NCBI GenBank assembly: GCA_025057015.1
Contig: JANWYG010000003.1
Span: 168,423 to 232,422, forward strand
Source of the DNA: Blastocatellia bacterium
GTDB taxonomy: Bacteria > Acidobacteriota > Blastocatellia > Chloracidobacteriales > JADJPF01
Length of the DNA: 64,000 bases
Reading direction: 5' to 3'
Part shown: one piece after another, positions 35,261 through 43,995 of the stretch
How positions within the stretch are numbered: position 1 is the stretch's first letter
How the letters are laid out: every line of letters begins with the position of its first letter
Made by a program: the position numbers and the translations under genes
Notes under the pieces: generated by a model
What the model was told of the DNA's origin: nothing
Database searches by the model: none
The model's input: the letters and a program-made list of their open reading frames with translations, nothing else

Positions 35261-36982
35261 CTAGTAACCTGCAGCTTTAGAGTCCGGCTTTCTTAGATCG
35301 TTTGCTCCTAGCCTATATCCTGAGCTTTCGTCTATACCTACGGCTTCTACATCGCCTATGTAGCTAGATCTTGATGAAGGACTGTTTGCAGTGGCAAAAA
35401 CGTGCCCGCGACGAGCTAGAGCTTCTAGTACATCTTCAGACAGCGCGTGGGGTTCATAACGCACGACATCAGGCAACCACTGATGATGAATGCGCGGAGC
35501 ATCTACAGCTTGGCGAATGTTCATTCGGTGATCGACATAGTTGATTATGACTTGTAGCACAGAGTTGATGATCGTAGGCCCACCGGGACTACCCAGCACT
35601 AGTAGCGGCTTGCCGTTTTTGACAAGGATAGTGGGTGTCATAGATGAAAGGGGGCGTTTACCTGCTGCTATGGCATTCTTTTCTCCTTGTACGAGTTTGA
35701 ACTCGTTAGGATGGCCTGGACTAGCTGCAAAGTCATCCATCTCGTTATTTAATAAGAACCCTGCGCCTTTGACCATAACACCACTGCCGTAGGCAAAGTT
35801 AAGCGTGTAGGTGTTTGCGACAGCATTTCCAAATCGATCTATTATGCTAAAGTGCGTAGTGTCTTCTGACTCACTCTGTATGAAGCTTACTGTTTGTAGC
35901 TGTAGGCTCGGAGTAGCCGAGTCAGTTATGTTTTTGCTTAGTTCAAGGGCATAATTTTTGGAAATTAGCTTTTCTACTGGTACTGGAGCGAAATCTGCGT
36001 CCCCGAGGTGCATTGCTCGGTCAGCAAATGCTCGTTTCATTACTTCTATGAGTAGGTGGTATTTGCGCGACGAGTTGTGTCCCAAACTAGATATGTCGTA
36101 TCGCTCTAGCATATTGAGCATTTCAAGTAGCAGTATGCCTCCTGAACTAGGTGGGGGAACGGTGATGATTTCGTATCCTCGGTAGGTGCCTATGAGAGGT
36201 TTACGCTCTTTTGGCCGATAGTTTTTCAAGTCTTCTGCAGATATGATACCCTTGCCGCGACGCATTTCTTCTATAATCAGTTTAGCCGTTTCGCCTTCGT
36301 AGAAGTCTCGGGGATTCCTCTGTAGTCGCCTCAGGGTAGCTGCAAGCTCTGGTTGTTTTAGCAATTCTCCTTCACGGTAAAAGTTGCCATTTCGAAGTAG
36401 CACTCTTTTGCTTTCATCAAACTGACTAAGCAGCGGACTGTAATGTTTAAGTTCTTCTGCTAGCTCGTAAGTCACAAAGAAGCCTTGCTCGGCAAGGCTG
36501 ACTGCCGGTGCTAGTAAGTCTGCCCATCGTTTAGTGCCATATTTTTCCAAAGCGTATGTAAGGCCGGCTATAGTTGCAGGGACAGCTACGCTTAGATGAC
36601 CTTTTATAGACTTATCGCGAATTATCTGACCGTGCTCGTCAAGGTACATCTTCGCTGTAGCAGCGGCCGGAGCTGTTTCTCGGTAATCTATTACTGTTGC
36701 TGTACCATCTGCTAACCTAATGAGCATGAAGCCTCCGCCTGCAAGGTTGCCGGCTGCAGGATAAACTACGGCAAGTGCCACAGCCACTGCTACGGCGGCA
36801 TCTATAGCGTTACCACCGTTTTTCAGTACTTCTAAGCCTACGTCAGTGGCCAGAGCATGAGCGGATGTAACCATGGCATGCTTAGCTCTCTTGGGAGATG
36901 GATCAGCACTTACTGTTCTGCTTAGCAACAATAGGCAGAGTGATAAGGTTGGGAGCAGGCACCTTGGGATTGCGGTCAGCAA
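35261..36982 (-). CDS. ggt: Gamma-glutamyltransferase
   Basis: A 573-residue periplasmic enzyme with a Sec signal peptide (about 1-26, cleavage near VSADP). It transfers or hydrolyses the gamma-glutamyl group of glutathione and related peptides. The proenzyme cleaves itself before T375 in DTTHFSIID, the catalytic nucleophile of the small subunit. GNLAGGGFMLIR, LLNNEMDDF and LGSPGGPTIIN are further family motifs. Its start overlaps the upstream histidine kinase by 7 nt. Confidence 0.95.
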   Translation of the reverse strand: MLTAIPRCLLPTLSLCLLLLSRTVSADPSPKRAKHAMVTSAHALATDVGLEVLKNGGNAIDAAVAVAVALAVVYPAAGNLAGGGFMLIRLADGTATVIDYRETAPAAATAKMYLDEHGQIIRDKSIKGHLSVAVPATIAGLTYALEKYGTKRWADLLAPAVSLAEQGFFVTYELAEELKHYSPLLSQFDESKRVLLRNGNFYREGELLKQPELAATLRRLQRNPRDFYEGETAKLIIEEMRRGKGIISAEDLKNYRPKERKPLIGTYRGYEIITVPPPSSGGILLLEMLNMLERYDISSLGHNSSRKYHLLIEVMKRAFADRAMHLGDADFAPVPVEKLISKNYALELSKNITDSATPSLQLQTVSFIQSESEDTTHFSIIDRFGNAVANTYTLNFAYGSGVMVKGAGFLLNNEMDDFAASPGHPNEFKLVQGEKNAIAAGKRPLSSMTPTILVKNGKPLLVLGSPGGPTIINSVLQVIINYVDHRMNIRQAVDAPRIHHQWLPDVVRYEPHALSEDVLEALARRGHVFATANSPSSRSSYIGDVEAVGIDESSGYRLGANDLRKPDSKAAGY

Positions 36983-38490
36983 AGTAACAACTCCTCTATT
37001 GACGAAGAAAGTTCGCTGTCAGTGCCTGTTTCAAACAATATAGGGTCAAGCTCTTGTAGTCCTAAATCTTTGGTACAAATTATCTTTAGCCTGTCGGAAT
37101 TAAACTCGTTTCTAAGTTGCCTGAGCGCTTCTACCAGTTTAGCGTTGGGCGATGAATCAAGTATTATTGCCGTTGGAATTTCTTTGAGGAAGAACGCAAA
37201 TAGCTCATCGGCATTGTAGATACGAGCGAGATCGTAGTTAGATGAGTTGGCTAATCTATTATAAAGGTTCTCGTTTTCAGTCAGTATGAGTAGTGAAGGT
37301 TTGCCTATCGGAATGTAAAACCTGAAGGTGGTCTGTACGCCGGGGGTGCTTTCTGCTTCTATACGGCCTCCGTGAAGCTCTATGTTCTGGCGACAGATCG
37401 CAAGACCTAGGCCATACCCTTTGCGGTTCTGAGACCCAGACGAGCGGAAGTACCTTACAAATAGCTTTGGCATGTCTTCAGCGGCTATTCCTTCACCTGG
37501 ATTGGAAATCTCTATACCTGCAGCACTTTCATTTGTCGGATCGGATTGTATCGTTATTCTTATTTTCTCTTTTTCAGGAGTAAACTTACAGGCATTGTCT
37601 AGAAGGTTATCTAAAACTTGGCTGAGCTTGAACCTATCGGCACGAACATGCCCTTGCCAAGTTTCTTTTATCTCTACTTGTAGCTGTTTTGCTATGAGCC
37701 TATCTTCGACTTGTTGCAAGCTTTCGCGCAATAAATTGCTCAAGGATATAGACTCGAGCCGTATAGGTTCGCTTGTCTCTAAGTACTTGGCTCTAACTAG
37801 CAAATTGTCTACTAAGTTGTTTATCTTCTCGCTGCTGCGGTTAATTTGCTCGACGTATTTTCGCTGTATGATGTCGAGTTCCTGCGAACCAAGTAACAAC
37901 TGCGCGTATGATATTATGGAAGTAAGAGGCGACCTTATGTCATGTGCACATATGGATAAAACTTCGTCTTTGAGCTGATTAGATTCTTTTAGTATCTCGT
38001 TTAACGATTGTAGCTCTCTGAGACGTTGTTCAAGTTCTCTGAAGCGAAGAGCAGAGTCTCTTGTTCTGCGGCTTTCTTCTAGTGCTAGGATTGCAAAAGG
38101 AACGAGCATTGTTAGATTGGCTAGATCGGTCTCGTCAAAAGCCTCACCACTTGATTTGTCGTTAATTATGAGAAAGATAGATTCATTGTCGGTAGACTTT
38201 GTGGCTATCCAGATCGAGTCTTTCACCTCTTCTGCAAATATGCCGGCGGTTTTAGATAGTCTGGTAGCTTTGCCTATCTCATCAATAGGATAGGCAAGGG
38301 TTATTTCAGGAGCGACTTTCACACCAACGGCAGCTTCGGTTTTAATTTGCTGCTTGCCTGTAGAAGTTAGCAATGCTGCCGATCTGGCGCAGAGTGATGT
38401 GGTTATTAACGCTAGTGTTTGTTGCAGATACTTGTCATCACTCTGAACGGCTATTTGTTGTACTTCTTTACTATCAATATCCTTACTCAC
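36976..38490 (-). CDS. Soluble sensor histidine kinase with C-terminal receiver-like domain
   Basis: A 504-residue protein without transmembrane segments. Residues about 20-150 are GAF-like, followed by a coiled coil. The HisKA box has H183 (CAHDIRSPLTSII), and the HATPase_c domain shows the N box (NLLDNACKF) and the G2 box (GYGLGLAI). The last 110 residues (LLILTENENLY, TAIILDSSPNAK, KIICTK) resemble a response-regulator receiver that keeps the phospho-acceptor Asp but has lost the acidic pocket pair and the conserved Lys position, so it is probably degenerate. It is coupled to ggt by a 7-nt overlap. Confidence 0.9.
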   Translation of the reverse strand: MSKDIDSKEVQQIAVQSDDKYLQQTLALITTSLCARSAALLTSTGKQQIKTEAAVGVKVAPEITLAYPIDEIGKATRLSKTAGIFAEEVKDSIWIATKSTDNESIFLIINDKSSGEAFDETDLANLTMLVPFAILALEESRRTRDSALRFRELEQRLRELQSLNEILKESNQLKDEVLSICAHDIRSPLTSIISYAQLLLGSQELDIIQRKYVEQINRSSEKINNLVDNLLVRAKYLETSEPIRLESISLSNLLRESLQQVEDRLIAKQLQVEIKETWQGHVRADRFKLSQVLDNLLDNACKFTPEKEKIRITIQSDPTNESAAGIEISNPGEGIAAEDMPKLFVRYFRSSGSQNRKGYGLGLAICRQNIELHGGRIEAESTPGVQTTFRFYIPIGKPSLLILTENENLYNRLANSSNYDLARIYNADELFAFFLKEIPTAIILDSSPNAKLVEALRQLRNEFNSDRLKIICTKDLGLQELDPILFETGTDSELSSSIEELLLC

Positions 38491-38596
38491 AGATCTAAAC
38501 CTGTCTTACGAGTGTTAGGAAAGGGTGGATGATGTATCTTACCAATTATACCCAAAATGCTTCCAAGAGCTATCAATAAAGTTTTGCTTGCCGCTA

Positions 38597-40306
38597 TTAC
38601 TTATATTTTGTCATCAGCTTATTATATTCGGCCAATCGCTGTAGATAATCTAGACCTTCAAGTGCTGCTCGGTTTTTGGGATCTAGCGACAGCGCTTTGC
38701 GATAGTAGTGTTCTGCGGAAACTAAGTTTTTAAGCATTCTCTCACAATCTGCATACGCTCGGTACCATACTGCATTTGTAGGTTCTATCTTGATAAGCTC
38801 AGCATATTGCTGTCTAGCTTTTGTGTACTCGCCCATGTAAAAGTAGGCTGCAGCTAGTCCTACATAGGCATTGAGTGCTTCTATGCTGTTGCTGCGGGCT
38901 AGTCCTATTGCTTTCCTAAATTCTATAACTGCCCGCGCATACTCCCGTCGTTGTAAGTGGATCTGACCTAGTCCCAGCCTAGCTACTGCGCTCGACGGAT
39001 AAAGTGATAGTGCGAGTTTAAATGCTGTTTCTGCTTCATCATACTTGCCGGTTTCCATTTGGGTAATGGCAAGGTTCAGATAAGTACCTGCATAGCCAGG
39101 TGTTACGGCTCGAGCTTTCTCGTAGGCTAGTTGGGCGGCTTCGTAATCCCCACGTGACGACAGTATCGTACCAATGTGCGCATAAGCCGGCCCAAACTCC
39201 GGATCGAGCTTTATAGTTTCTTCGAAGGAATGAAGAGCTTCCTGTAATTTTCCTTGCTCCATCCATCTGCAACCTTCTTTGAACTTTTCTAGAGCTTGTT
39301 TAACCTTAATTACCGTTTCAGGAGGATAGGTCAAGTTAGTGACTGGCCGTAGTGCCGGTAAGTAACGCCAACTGTGCTCGGCTTCGAGTGCTGATATGTT
39401 GGGTAGAATGTCGAGCAGATCGGCGTTAGGTTGAGTGTTTGTAAACTGTAGGGTTAGGTCTCCAACGGAAAAAATCTCTACTTCAGTGTCTATCTCTTGT
39501 AGCGGCAGCTCCAAGGAGTAGAAGGAAGAGCGATGTAGGTATGCCTCAAAAGCTTCGTCCATATCTTCGAAATTTGTTCCGAATGCTTGCCTAAACGCTT
39601 CTTCGAAATGTTTGCCTCTATCCAGAAGCTGTAGGTACTCTTTCAGGGCTTCCTTCTTGCTGCCACGCTCGTGAAGTAATAGAAAGTGTATCAGTGCCCA
39701 AGATTGAGCATAGTATAGGTCGAGACTTGTCTCACGTGCTATCTCCTGATAGCTATTCAGAGCAAGCAGCCGCTTTAGCTTAAGCAGTGGGCCAATACGT
39801 AGTGACTGTAGTCTCGATGCTGATATTTCGCCGAGTCTAGCCTTTGAGCCTAATACGTCGAAGTTTTCATAAAACTGTGCTATGCCTTCTTCAAACCAAA
39901 TTGGCATTCTCTTGCCGTCTGTCACTACGTGTATGTACTCGTGGTAGGAGACGTTGTCGCTTATGTTGAACATATCATTTATAGTGATCGTGTTGCTTTT
40001 TCTTTCTACAAACCCAGAAATGACGGCCGGAAGAGTGTATTTCCCTGACAAAGCTTCATAGTATGACTCAGTGTCTTTAAATACCTTGACGACTGTTGGA
40101 GTAGGTACTCCCGCTATTAGCTTTGGGCAGATCTGTAGTAGTACGGAGCGGAATTGCTCTAGTTTATAAGCTATTAGTTTGGAGCGTTCGAGATCGGTAT
40201 TAGATACGACAGCAAAGTGATTTGTCTTGACTGCGAACCACTGACTTGACGTAGCATAAGTAACAGTCGTGCTGAATAAAATCAGCAATACTACACTTTT
40301 TTTCAT
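38597..40306 (-). CDS. Secreted gluzincin-like peptidase with TPR repeats
   Basis: A 569-residue exported protein (signal peptide about 1-19, MKKSVVLLILFSTTVTYA). The N-terminal half has a peptidase MA-like zincin core: HEYIH as the HExxH site and WFEEGIAQFYE downstream supplying the third metal ligand. The C-terminal half holds about six TPR units (AYAHIGTILSSRGDYEAAQL, AYVGLAAAYFYMGEYTKARQ and others). It is probably a periplasmic or surface peptidase with a protein-binding scaffold; substrate unknown. It is monocistronic. Confidence 0.87.
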   Translation of the reverse strand: MKKSVVLLILFSTTVTYATSSQWFAVKTNHFAVVSNTDLERSKLIAYKLEQFRSVLLQICPKLIAGVPTPTVVKVFKDTESYYEALSGKYTLPAVISGFVERKSNTITINDMFNISDNVSYHEYIHVVTDGKRMPIWFEEGIAQFYENFDVLGSKARLGEISASRLQSLRIGPLLKLKRLLALNSYQEIARETSLDLYYAQSWALIHFLLLHERGSKKEALKEYLQLLDRGKHFEEAFRQAFGTNFEDMDEAFEAYLHRSSFYSLELPLQEIDTEVEIFSVGDLTLQFTNTQPNADLLDILPNISALEAEHSWRYLPALRPVTNLTYPPETVIKVKQALEKFKEGCRWMEQGKLQEALHSFEETIKLDPEFGPAYAHIGTILSSRGDYEAAQLAYEKARAVTPGYAGTYLNLAITQMETGKYDEAETAFKLALSLYPSSAVARLGLGQIHLQRREYARAVIEFRKAIGLARSNSIEALNAYVGLAAAYFYMGEYTKARQQYAELIKIEPTNAVWYRAYADCERMLKNLVSAEHYYRKALSLDPKNRAALEGLDYLQRLAEYNKLMTKYK

Positions 40307-40606
40307 AACTTCTATGACTTGTTTGGCCGCGCGTTCGATTTCAGGTCTGTATCAAGACAAACTTGAAGCTATTTGAAACAATTAAGGCGGCCGAAACCTT
40401 GAAACTGTTAAAACCTAGATTGAAACTAATACCGTTCGTCTGTTAGAATTCTACCTTGACGTCAATACGATATCTAGGGGCTGATTATACTGCTCTGCCT
40501 GCACTGAAGGCGGAATTAATTTCCGGGCCTAATATTTAATATTATTGACGGCAGACAACAGAAAGGAGGTGCAAAGTAGGATCATCCTACCTTGTTACAA
40601 CAAAGT
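40307..40606. promoter_or_regulatory. 300-bp intergenic region with TTGAAAC repeats, candidate promoter and palindrome
   Basis: This gap separates the divergent peptidase-TPR and proline-rich genes. TTGAAAC occurs three times on the plus strand (40373-40379, 40399-40405, 40420-40426). The last copy could serve as -35 for TAGAAT (40444-40449, spacer 18). A strong ribosome site AGGAGGT (40564-40570) is separated from the first start codons by a 15-bp palindrome GTAGGAT-C-ATCCTAC (40576-40590). No tRNA or small gene was seen. Confidence 0.45.
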
Positions 40607-41461
40607 ATGGGATTGTTTAGCAGGCTTTGGGAGTGGATTTCTGGACTATTTAGTGCAAAACCTCCGACGCAGTTAGGACTTGGTGGCAATATGTACGAAG
40701 CACAACCAGAGCCGCCAAGGGTTTCTGTTCAGCCTGAAAGGGAACCTGTAGTACCACCGTCAGCTGCGCCGCCGAGGGTAGAAGTTAAGCCTTCCGTAGC
40801 GCCACCGCCACCACCGCCTATGGCACCGCCGCCAGCTGCGCCGCCGAGGGTAGAGGTTAAGCCTCCTGTGACGCCGCCGCCACCACCGCCTATGGCACCA
40901 CCGTCAGCTGCGCCGCCGAGGGTAGAAGTTAAGCCTCCTGTGACGCCGCCACCACCGCCTATGCCGGTTGCGACACCAAAGCCTCCTGAGTTTAAGATTG
41001 AACCGCCTAAGCCGGCTGCAGTGCCTCAGTCATCTACTGCTGGGTCGCCTAGGCCTATAGGGCCTACTGTACCTCTTTCTAAAACTTCTCTTCCGCCTTC
41101 ACCGCCAATGCCGGCTCCAGCACCTCCACCGTCATCGCCTGCCGAGCCAGCGCGAGTTTCGCCGTCGCCGCCTACTAGAAGGTACCAGCCTGGAGCTACT
41201 AATGAGGAGGCAGCTCAACGGCTAGCTAGGCTGCTGGTTTCTGAAATAAAGCTATACAACGAAAAGAAAATAGAAGAAGGACGTAAGAATGGGAACATAT
41301 ACGATCTTCTCAAGGACACTATAGAGCAGTCTCGCAAGCACTATAAAGAGCGTATGGGAGAGGCGGCTGCTACTATGCCTGACTACTTTCATGAAGAGAT
41401 GGTCAAAACTCTTTGCGAAGGTGATCCTTCGAAACTAGGTCCCAACTATCAGCGGTCCTAG
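40607..41461 (+). CDS. Proline-rich repeat protein of unknown function
   Basis: A 284-residue protein (289 if started at TTG 40592). A short amphipathic N-terminus (MGLFSRLWEWISGLF) could bind membrane. Residues about 40-190 are Pro-rich, with three copies of a 24-residue unit (core PPRVEVKPPVTPPPPPPMAP), encoded by 72-bp direct repeats whose AGCTGCG marks lie at 40762, 40834 and 40906. The C-terminal 85 residues are globular and helical (NEEAAQRLARLLVSEIKLYN to the end). That tail and the flexible linker suggest an adaptor or scaffold, perhaps for cell division or gliding; function unknown. Confidence 0.75.
   Translation: MGLFSRLWEWISGLFSAKPPTQLGLGGNMYEAQPEPPRVSVQPEREPVVPPSAAPPRVEVKPSVAPPPPPPMAPPPAAPPRVEVKPPVTPPPPPPMAPPSAAPPRVEVKPPVTPPPPPMPVATPKPPEFKIEPPKPAAVPQSSTAGSPRPIGPTVPLSKTSLPPSPPMPAPAPPPSSPAEPARVSPSPPTRRYQPGATNEEAAQRLARLLVSEIKLYNEKKIEEGRKNGNIYDLLKDTIEQSRKHYKERMGEAAATMPDYFHEEMVKTLCEGDPSKLGPNYQRS
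40751..40966 (+). repeat. 72-bp tandem repeats inside the proline-rich gene
   Basis: About three in-frame copies of a 72-bp unit (24 codons) encoding PPRVEVKPPVTPPPPPPMAP-type segments. Copies differ by a few bases and the last is shortened in the proline run. Such repeats expand and contract by slippage, so length may vary between strains. Confidence 0.85.
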
Positions 41462-41470
41462 ACTCTCCGT

Positions 41471-41501
41471 AAGCAAGTGGATGGCCTCCGTCCACTTGCT
41501 T
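41471..41501. terminator. Strong stem-loop between convergent genes
   Basis: AAGCAAGTGGA (41471-41481) pairs perfectly with TCCACTTGCTT (41491-41501), an 11-bp stem with a 9-nt loop. It lies between two convergent stop codons (41461 and 41505) and probably ends both transcripts, although the T-tract is poor on both sides. Confidence 0.65.
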
Positions 41502-41504
41502 GGC

Positions 41505-42359
41505 TTAATCAGTAGTGGAGGAGTTTCTGACTGGTAACCAGAGAACACCCCTTCTGAGTATTTCTATATTTTGTCTCTGCAGGCCTGTCTCGAAAGTGTA
41601 GCATTGGGAGGTACGGTATAGGAAATCTGAGTATAGTTCTGAGACTTTGTTGACAGCATCTTGTTCTATTAAATCTAGACTTTCGCTAAGCCTGTCATTT
41701 TGCGTTATTGACGGATTTTGCAGTTGCGGTCTTTGTCTACCGATATTGAGAAAGATCGAGGAAAGTCTAGATTTGATTTGCAGTAGTTCTGAACGTCTAT
41801 TTAATCGTTCGAAGATATCTATATCTAGCTTTCTGCCCTTACGTTCTTCTGACTCTCTTATTTGTTCGAGTTTTCTCTCAAAAGTTTTGATAAGTTCGTG
41901 CAGTTGTTGTTCAAGCTCTTGAAGCCCCTTTTCTACTACTCTTTCTAGGAAATCTTCTCGTTTTTCTTTTGGCATCGAGTAGAGGTTGAAGTCAGGATTG
42001 TGAAAAACTCTCAACTTTTCGGTTCTAACCAGCAAGTCAATTAATTCTTCCTGGATATTTTCAAGATGTTTTTCTGTAAATATCCAATTACCTTGCTGTT
42101 TGGGTAGGTCTATGGGGGGAAATAGGCTAAGGCGTTTTTCTGTAGTTAGTTCTATAGCTGGGCTTCTCCAGTCTGCTGGCAGATCATTTTCAGGAAACCA
42201 GGTTGTGAAGTAACGTTCTTCGGTATAGTGAAATCCTGCTCTTAAGCTACGGAAGACTAGTTTACAGTCAATTATTGCGGCTGGTTTGTAGCTTTTAGCG
42301 TCTTGATAACAACTTAACGAAGAATCTGCCAGAAAGTAGTGTTGAACTGCGTCCTGCAT
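41505..42359 (-). CDS. Hypothetical protein with long charged coiled coil
   Basis: A 284-residue protein I do not recognise. The N-terminal half is mixed alpha/beta (AAIIDCKLVFRSL, RYFTTWFPENDLPADW). Residues about 125-200 are strongly helical and charged (EEKGLQELEQQLHEL-like heptads, KTFERKLEQIRESEERKGRK), then a Gln/Asn-rich stretch and a short C-terminal domain. No signal peptide or membrane segment. It is convergent with the proline-rich gene and shares its direction with the rqcH unit 70 bp upstream, so it may be read from the same transcript. Confidence 0.65.
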   Translation of the reverse strand: MQDAVQHYFLADSSLSCYQDAKSYKPAAIIDCKLVFRSLRAGFHYTEERYFTTWFPENDLPADWRSPAIELTTEKRLSLFPPIDLPKQQGNWIFTEKHLENIQEELIDLLVRTEKLRVFHNPDFNLYSMPKEKREDFLERVVEKGLQELEQQLHELIKTFERKLEQIRESEERKGRKLDIDIFERLNRRSELLQIKSRLSSIFLNIGRQRPQLQNPSITQNDRLSESLDLIEQDAVNKVSELYSDFLYRTSQCYTFETGLQRQNIEILRRGVLWLPVRNSSTTD

Positions 42360-42429
42360 TTGGTTTCGAGGAGTTTATCGATGTTTGGCTAAGTTTCAAG
42401 TATATACAAAGGTTTGTTTGTTATGCAAT

Positions 42430-43995
42430 CTATGGTAAGCATGAGGTTGGTTCTTTTGGGGGGACTATTAGCGTGCGGTAGTGATGTAGCAATACTGTAC
42501 CTGGCTTGGCCTTTTTGGGCTTAGACAGCATTTTGCGCTCGCAGTAGCGGACAGCTGCCGTTGTTTCTCCCTTGGCTTTGGAAAAGTAAGCAGCTAGTTG
42601 TGCGGCTTCATACAGAGTTTTTTGTGGTACTGGCTGCTTTGATGGGTTACGCACGAGCACGTGAGAACCGGGATAATCTGCTGCATGCAGCCATATATCT
42701 TGGGGTCGGGCTATTTTCAGCAGCTCTTCATTTCCTAGATCCGACTTACCTACTAGGATTTCGAAGCCTTCTGATGAGATATACTTTCTGATATGGGGAG
42801 TGGGAGAAGTCTTTCGCTGCCGATTCGTCGGTTTGCTGGTGCTAGTGCTAGTTGAGTTGCTGATCTCGATAGGTAGTTCGCTGGTTGCCATGGCGAGTTG
42901 GTACTGTCTACTTTTTTCTAGAAGGAGGGTTTGAGTTGCAGAAAGGCGTTCTAATGTGATTTTTCGTCCTCTGGTGCTTCGTCGGTAGCGCTTGAAGAGT
43001 TGCTCGGCTGCCTGTTGAGCAGTTTGTTGAGGCTCTATTTCGAGCTCTATTTCGCGCAGGTTGGGATCATAAAAGTCTATTAAGTGTAGCTTGTTTCCTG
43101 ACTTTTTCAGATTGGACAAGTTAGCAATTATAAGCTCGGCTTGCTTTTTATACTCCTCGGATTTTTCGTATTCGGCAAGCTCAGTTGTAAGTTTATCTAC
43201 GAGTCTTTCCAGGCGGGCTATTTCTGTCTTTAGTGCTGAAAGGTAACTCTGTCTGCGTTTTGTATGTTCCTCTGCGATAACCGATAGCTCGTAGTAAAAC
43301 TGAGCTGCTTCGTTCATAGTAGCGAAGGATTTCGATTCTAGTTTTGCTGCTAATTTCAGTTCGAATGAGGCAAGCAGCAGAGTTTTACCTGGTTCTAGTG
43401 CAGCTGGTCTACGGAGTTTATCATAGTAGACTCTAGGTGAAATATTTTTTAGATCTTCTAGTAAGGTAAAGAGCGCTTCCTGGGGATCTTGTGATTCAGT
43501 TCTAAAGGCAAGTTCTTTGCGTAATAGTGGAGATAGGGTTATGTTCTCAGTAGTTTCTATGGTTATTTTGCCGCTTGCAGAAGGCAGAACGGGCTCTTGT
43601 AGGAATCCGGTCCTCAAGCTAGCAAGGAGCTCTTTATCGGAGTAAAGATGTGCATTATAACTTCTTCCGGTGAGTTCTATTAGCAGGCTGTATGGAGGGA
43701 ACAGGAGTTCTACTACTCTAGTAGCAGCAGGTTTAATCACTGCTTCTAGAGGTCTTCCTTCCAGGTGTTTTCTGAGCAAGCTACAGAAGTGAGTTTTCTC
43801 TTGTCCGTAGCGTTTTTGTAATTGGCCTACAAATAGAATTTGTCGGGCTGGAAAGACATAGAGCTCTGGGCCAGAGCTTAAGGCGAGCGTGAAGCTTTTA
43901 TCGTCTGGTTCGTAGACATTTTTGATCTTACTTGTCAGTAGGGTTGATTGAATTTCTTGACAGATAAGTTCAAGCTGGCGGTCATCGAGGGGCAT
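42430..43995 (-). CDS. rqcH: NFACT family ribosome quality-control protein (RqcH/FbpA-like)
   Basis: RqcH binds split 50S subunits carrying stalled nascent chains and directs C-terminal alanine tailing. The 521-residue protein has an N-terminal NFACT-N domain (LFVGQLQKRY, HFCSLLRKHLEGRPL), a long coiled-coil arm (about 245-360) and a C-terminal NFACT-R domain (DIWLHAADYPGSHVLVRNP, AAQLAAYFSKAKGE). It is slightly short in the linker compared with B. subtilis. Its start overlaps the stop of the RDD gene by one base. Confidence 0.92.
   Translation of the reverse strand: MPLDDRQLELICQEIQSTLLTSKIKNVYEPDDKSFTLALSSGPELYVFPARQILFVGQLQKRYGQEKTHFCSLLRKHLEGRPLEAVIKPAATRVVELLFPPYSLLIELTGRSYNAHLYSDKELLASLRTGFLQEPVLPSASGKITIETTENITLSPLLRKELAFRTESQDPQEALFTLLEDLKNISPRVYYDKLRRPAALEPGKTLLLASFELKLAAKLESKSFATMNEAAQFYYELSVIAEEHTKRRQSYLSALKTEIARLERLVDKLTTELAEYEKSEEYKKQAELIIANLSNLKKSGNKLHLIDFYDPNLREIELEIEPQQTAQQAAEQLFKRYRRSTRGRKITLERLSATQTLLLEKSRQYQLAMATSELPIEISNSTSTSTSKPTNRQRKTSPTPHIRKYISSEGFEILVGKSDLGNEELLKIARPQDIWLHAADYPGSHVLVRNPSKQPVPQKTLYEAAQLAAYFSKAKGETTAAVRYCERKMLSKPKKAKPGTVLLHHYRTLIVPPKEPTSCLP

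Noticed and set aside
40456..40491. TTGACG and TATACT as a promoter pair
   Set aside because: The spacing of 24 bp is too long for a sigma-70-type promoter.
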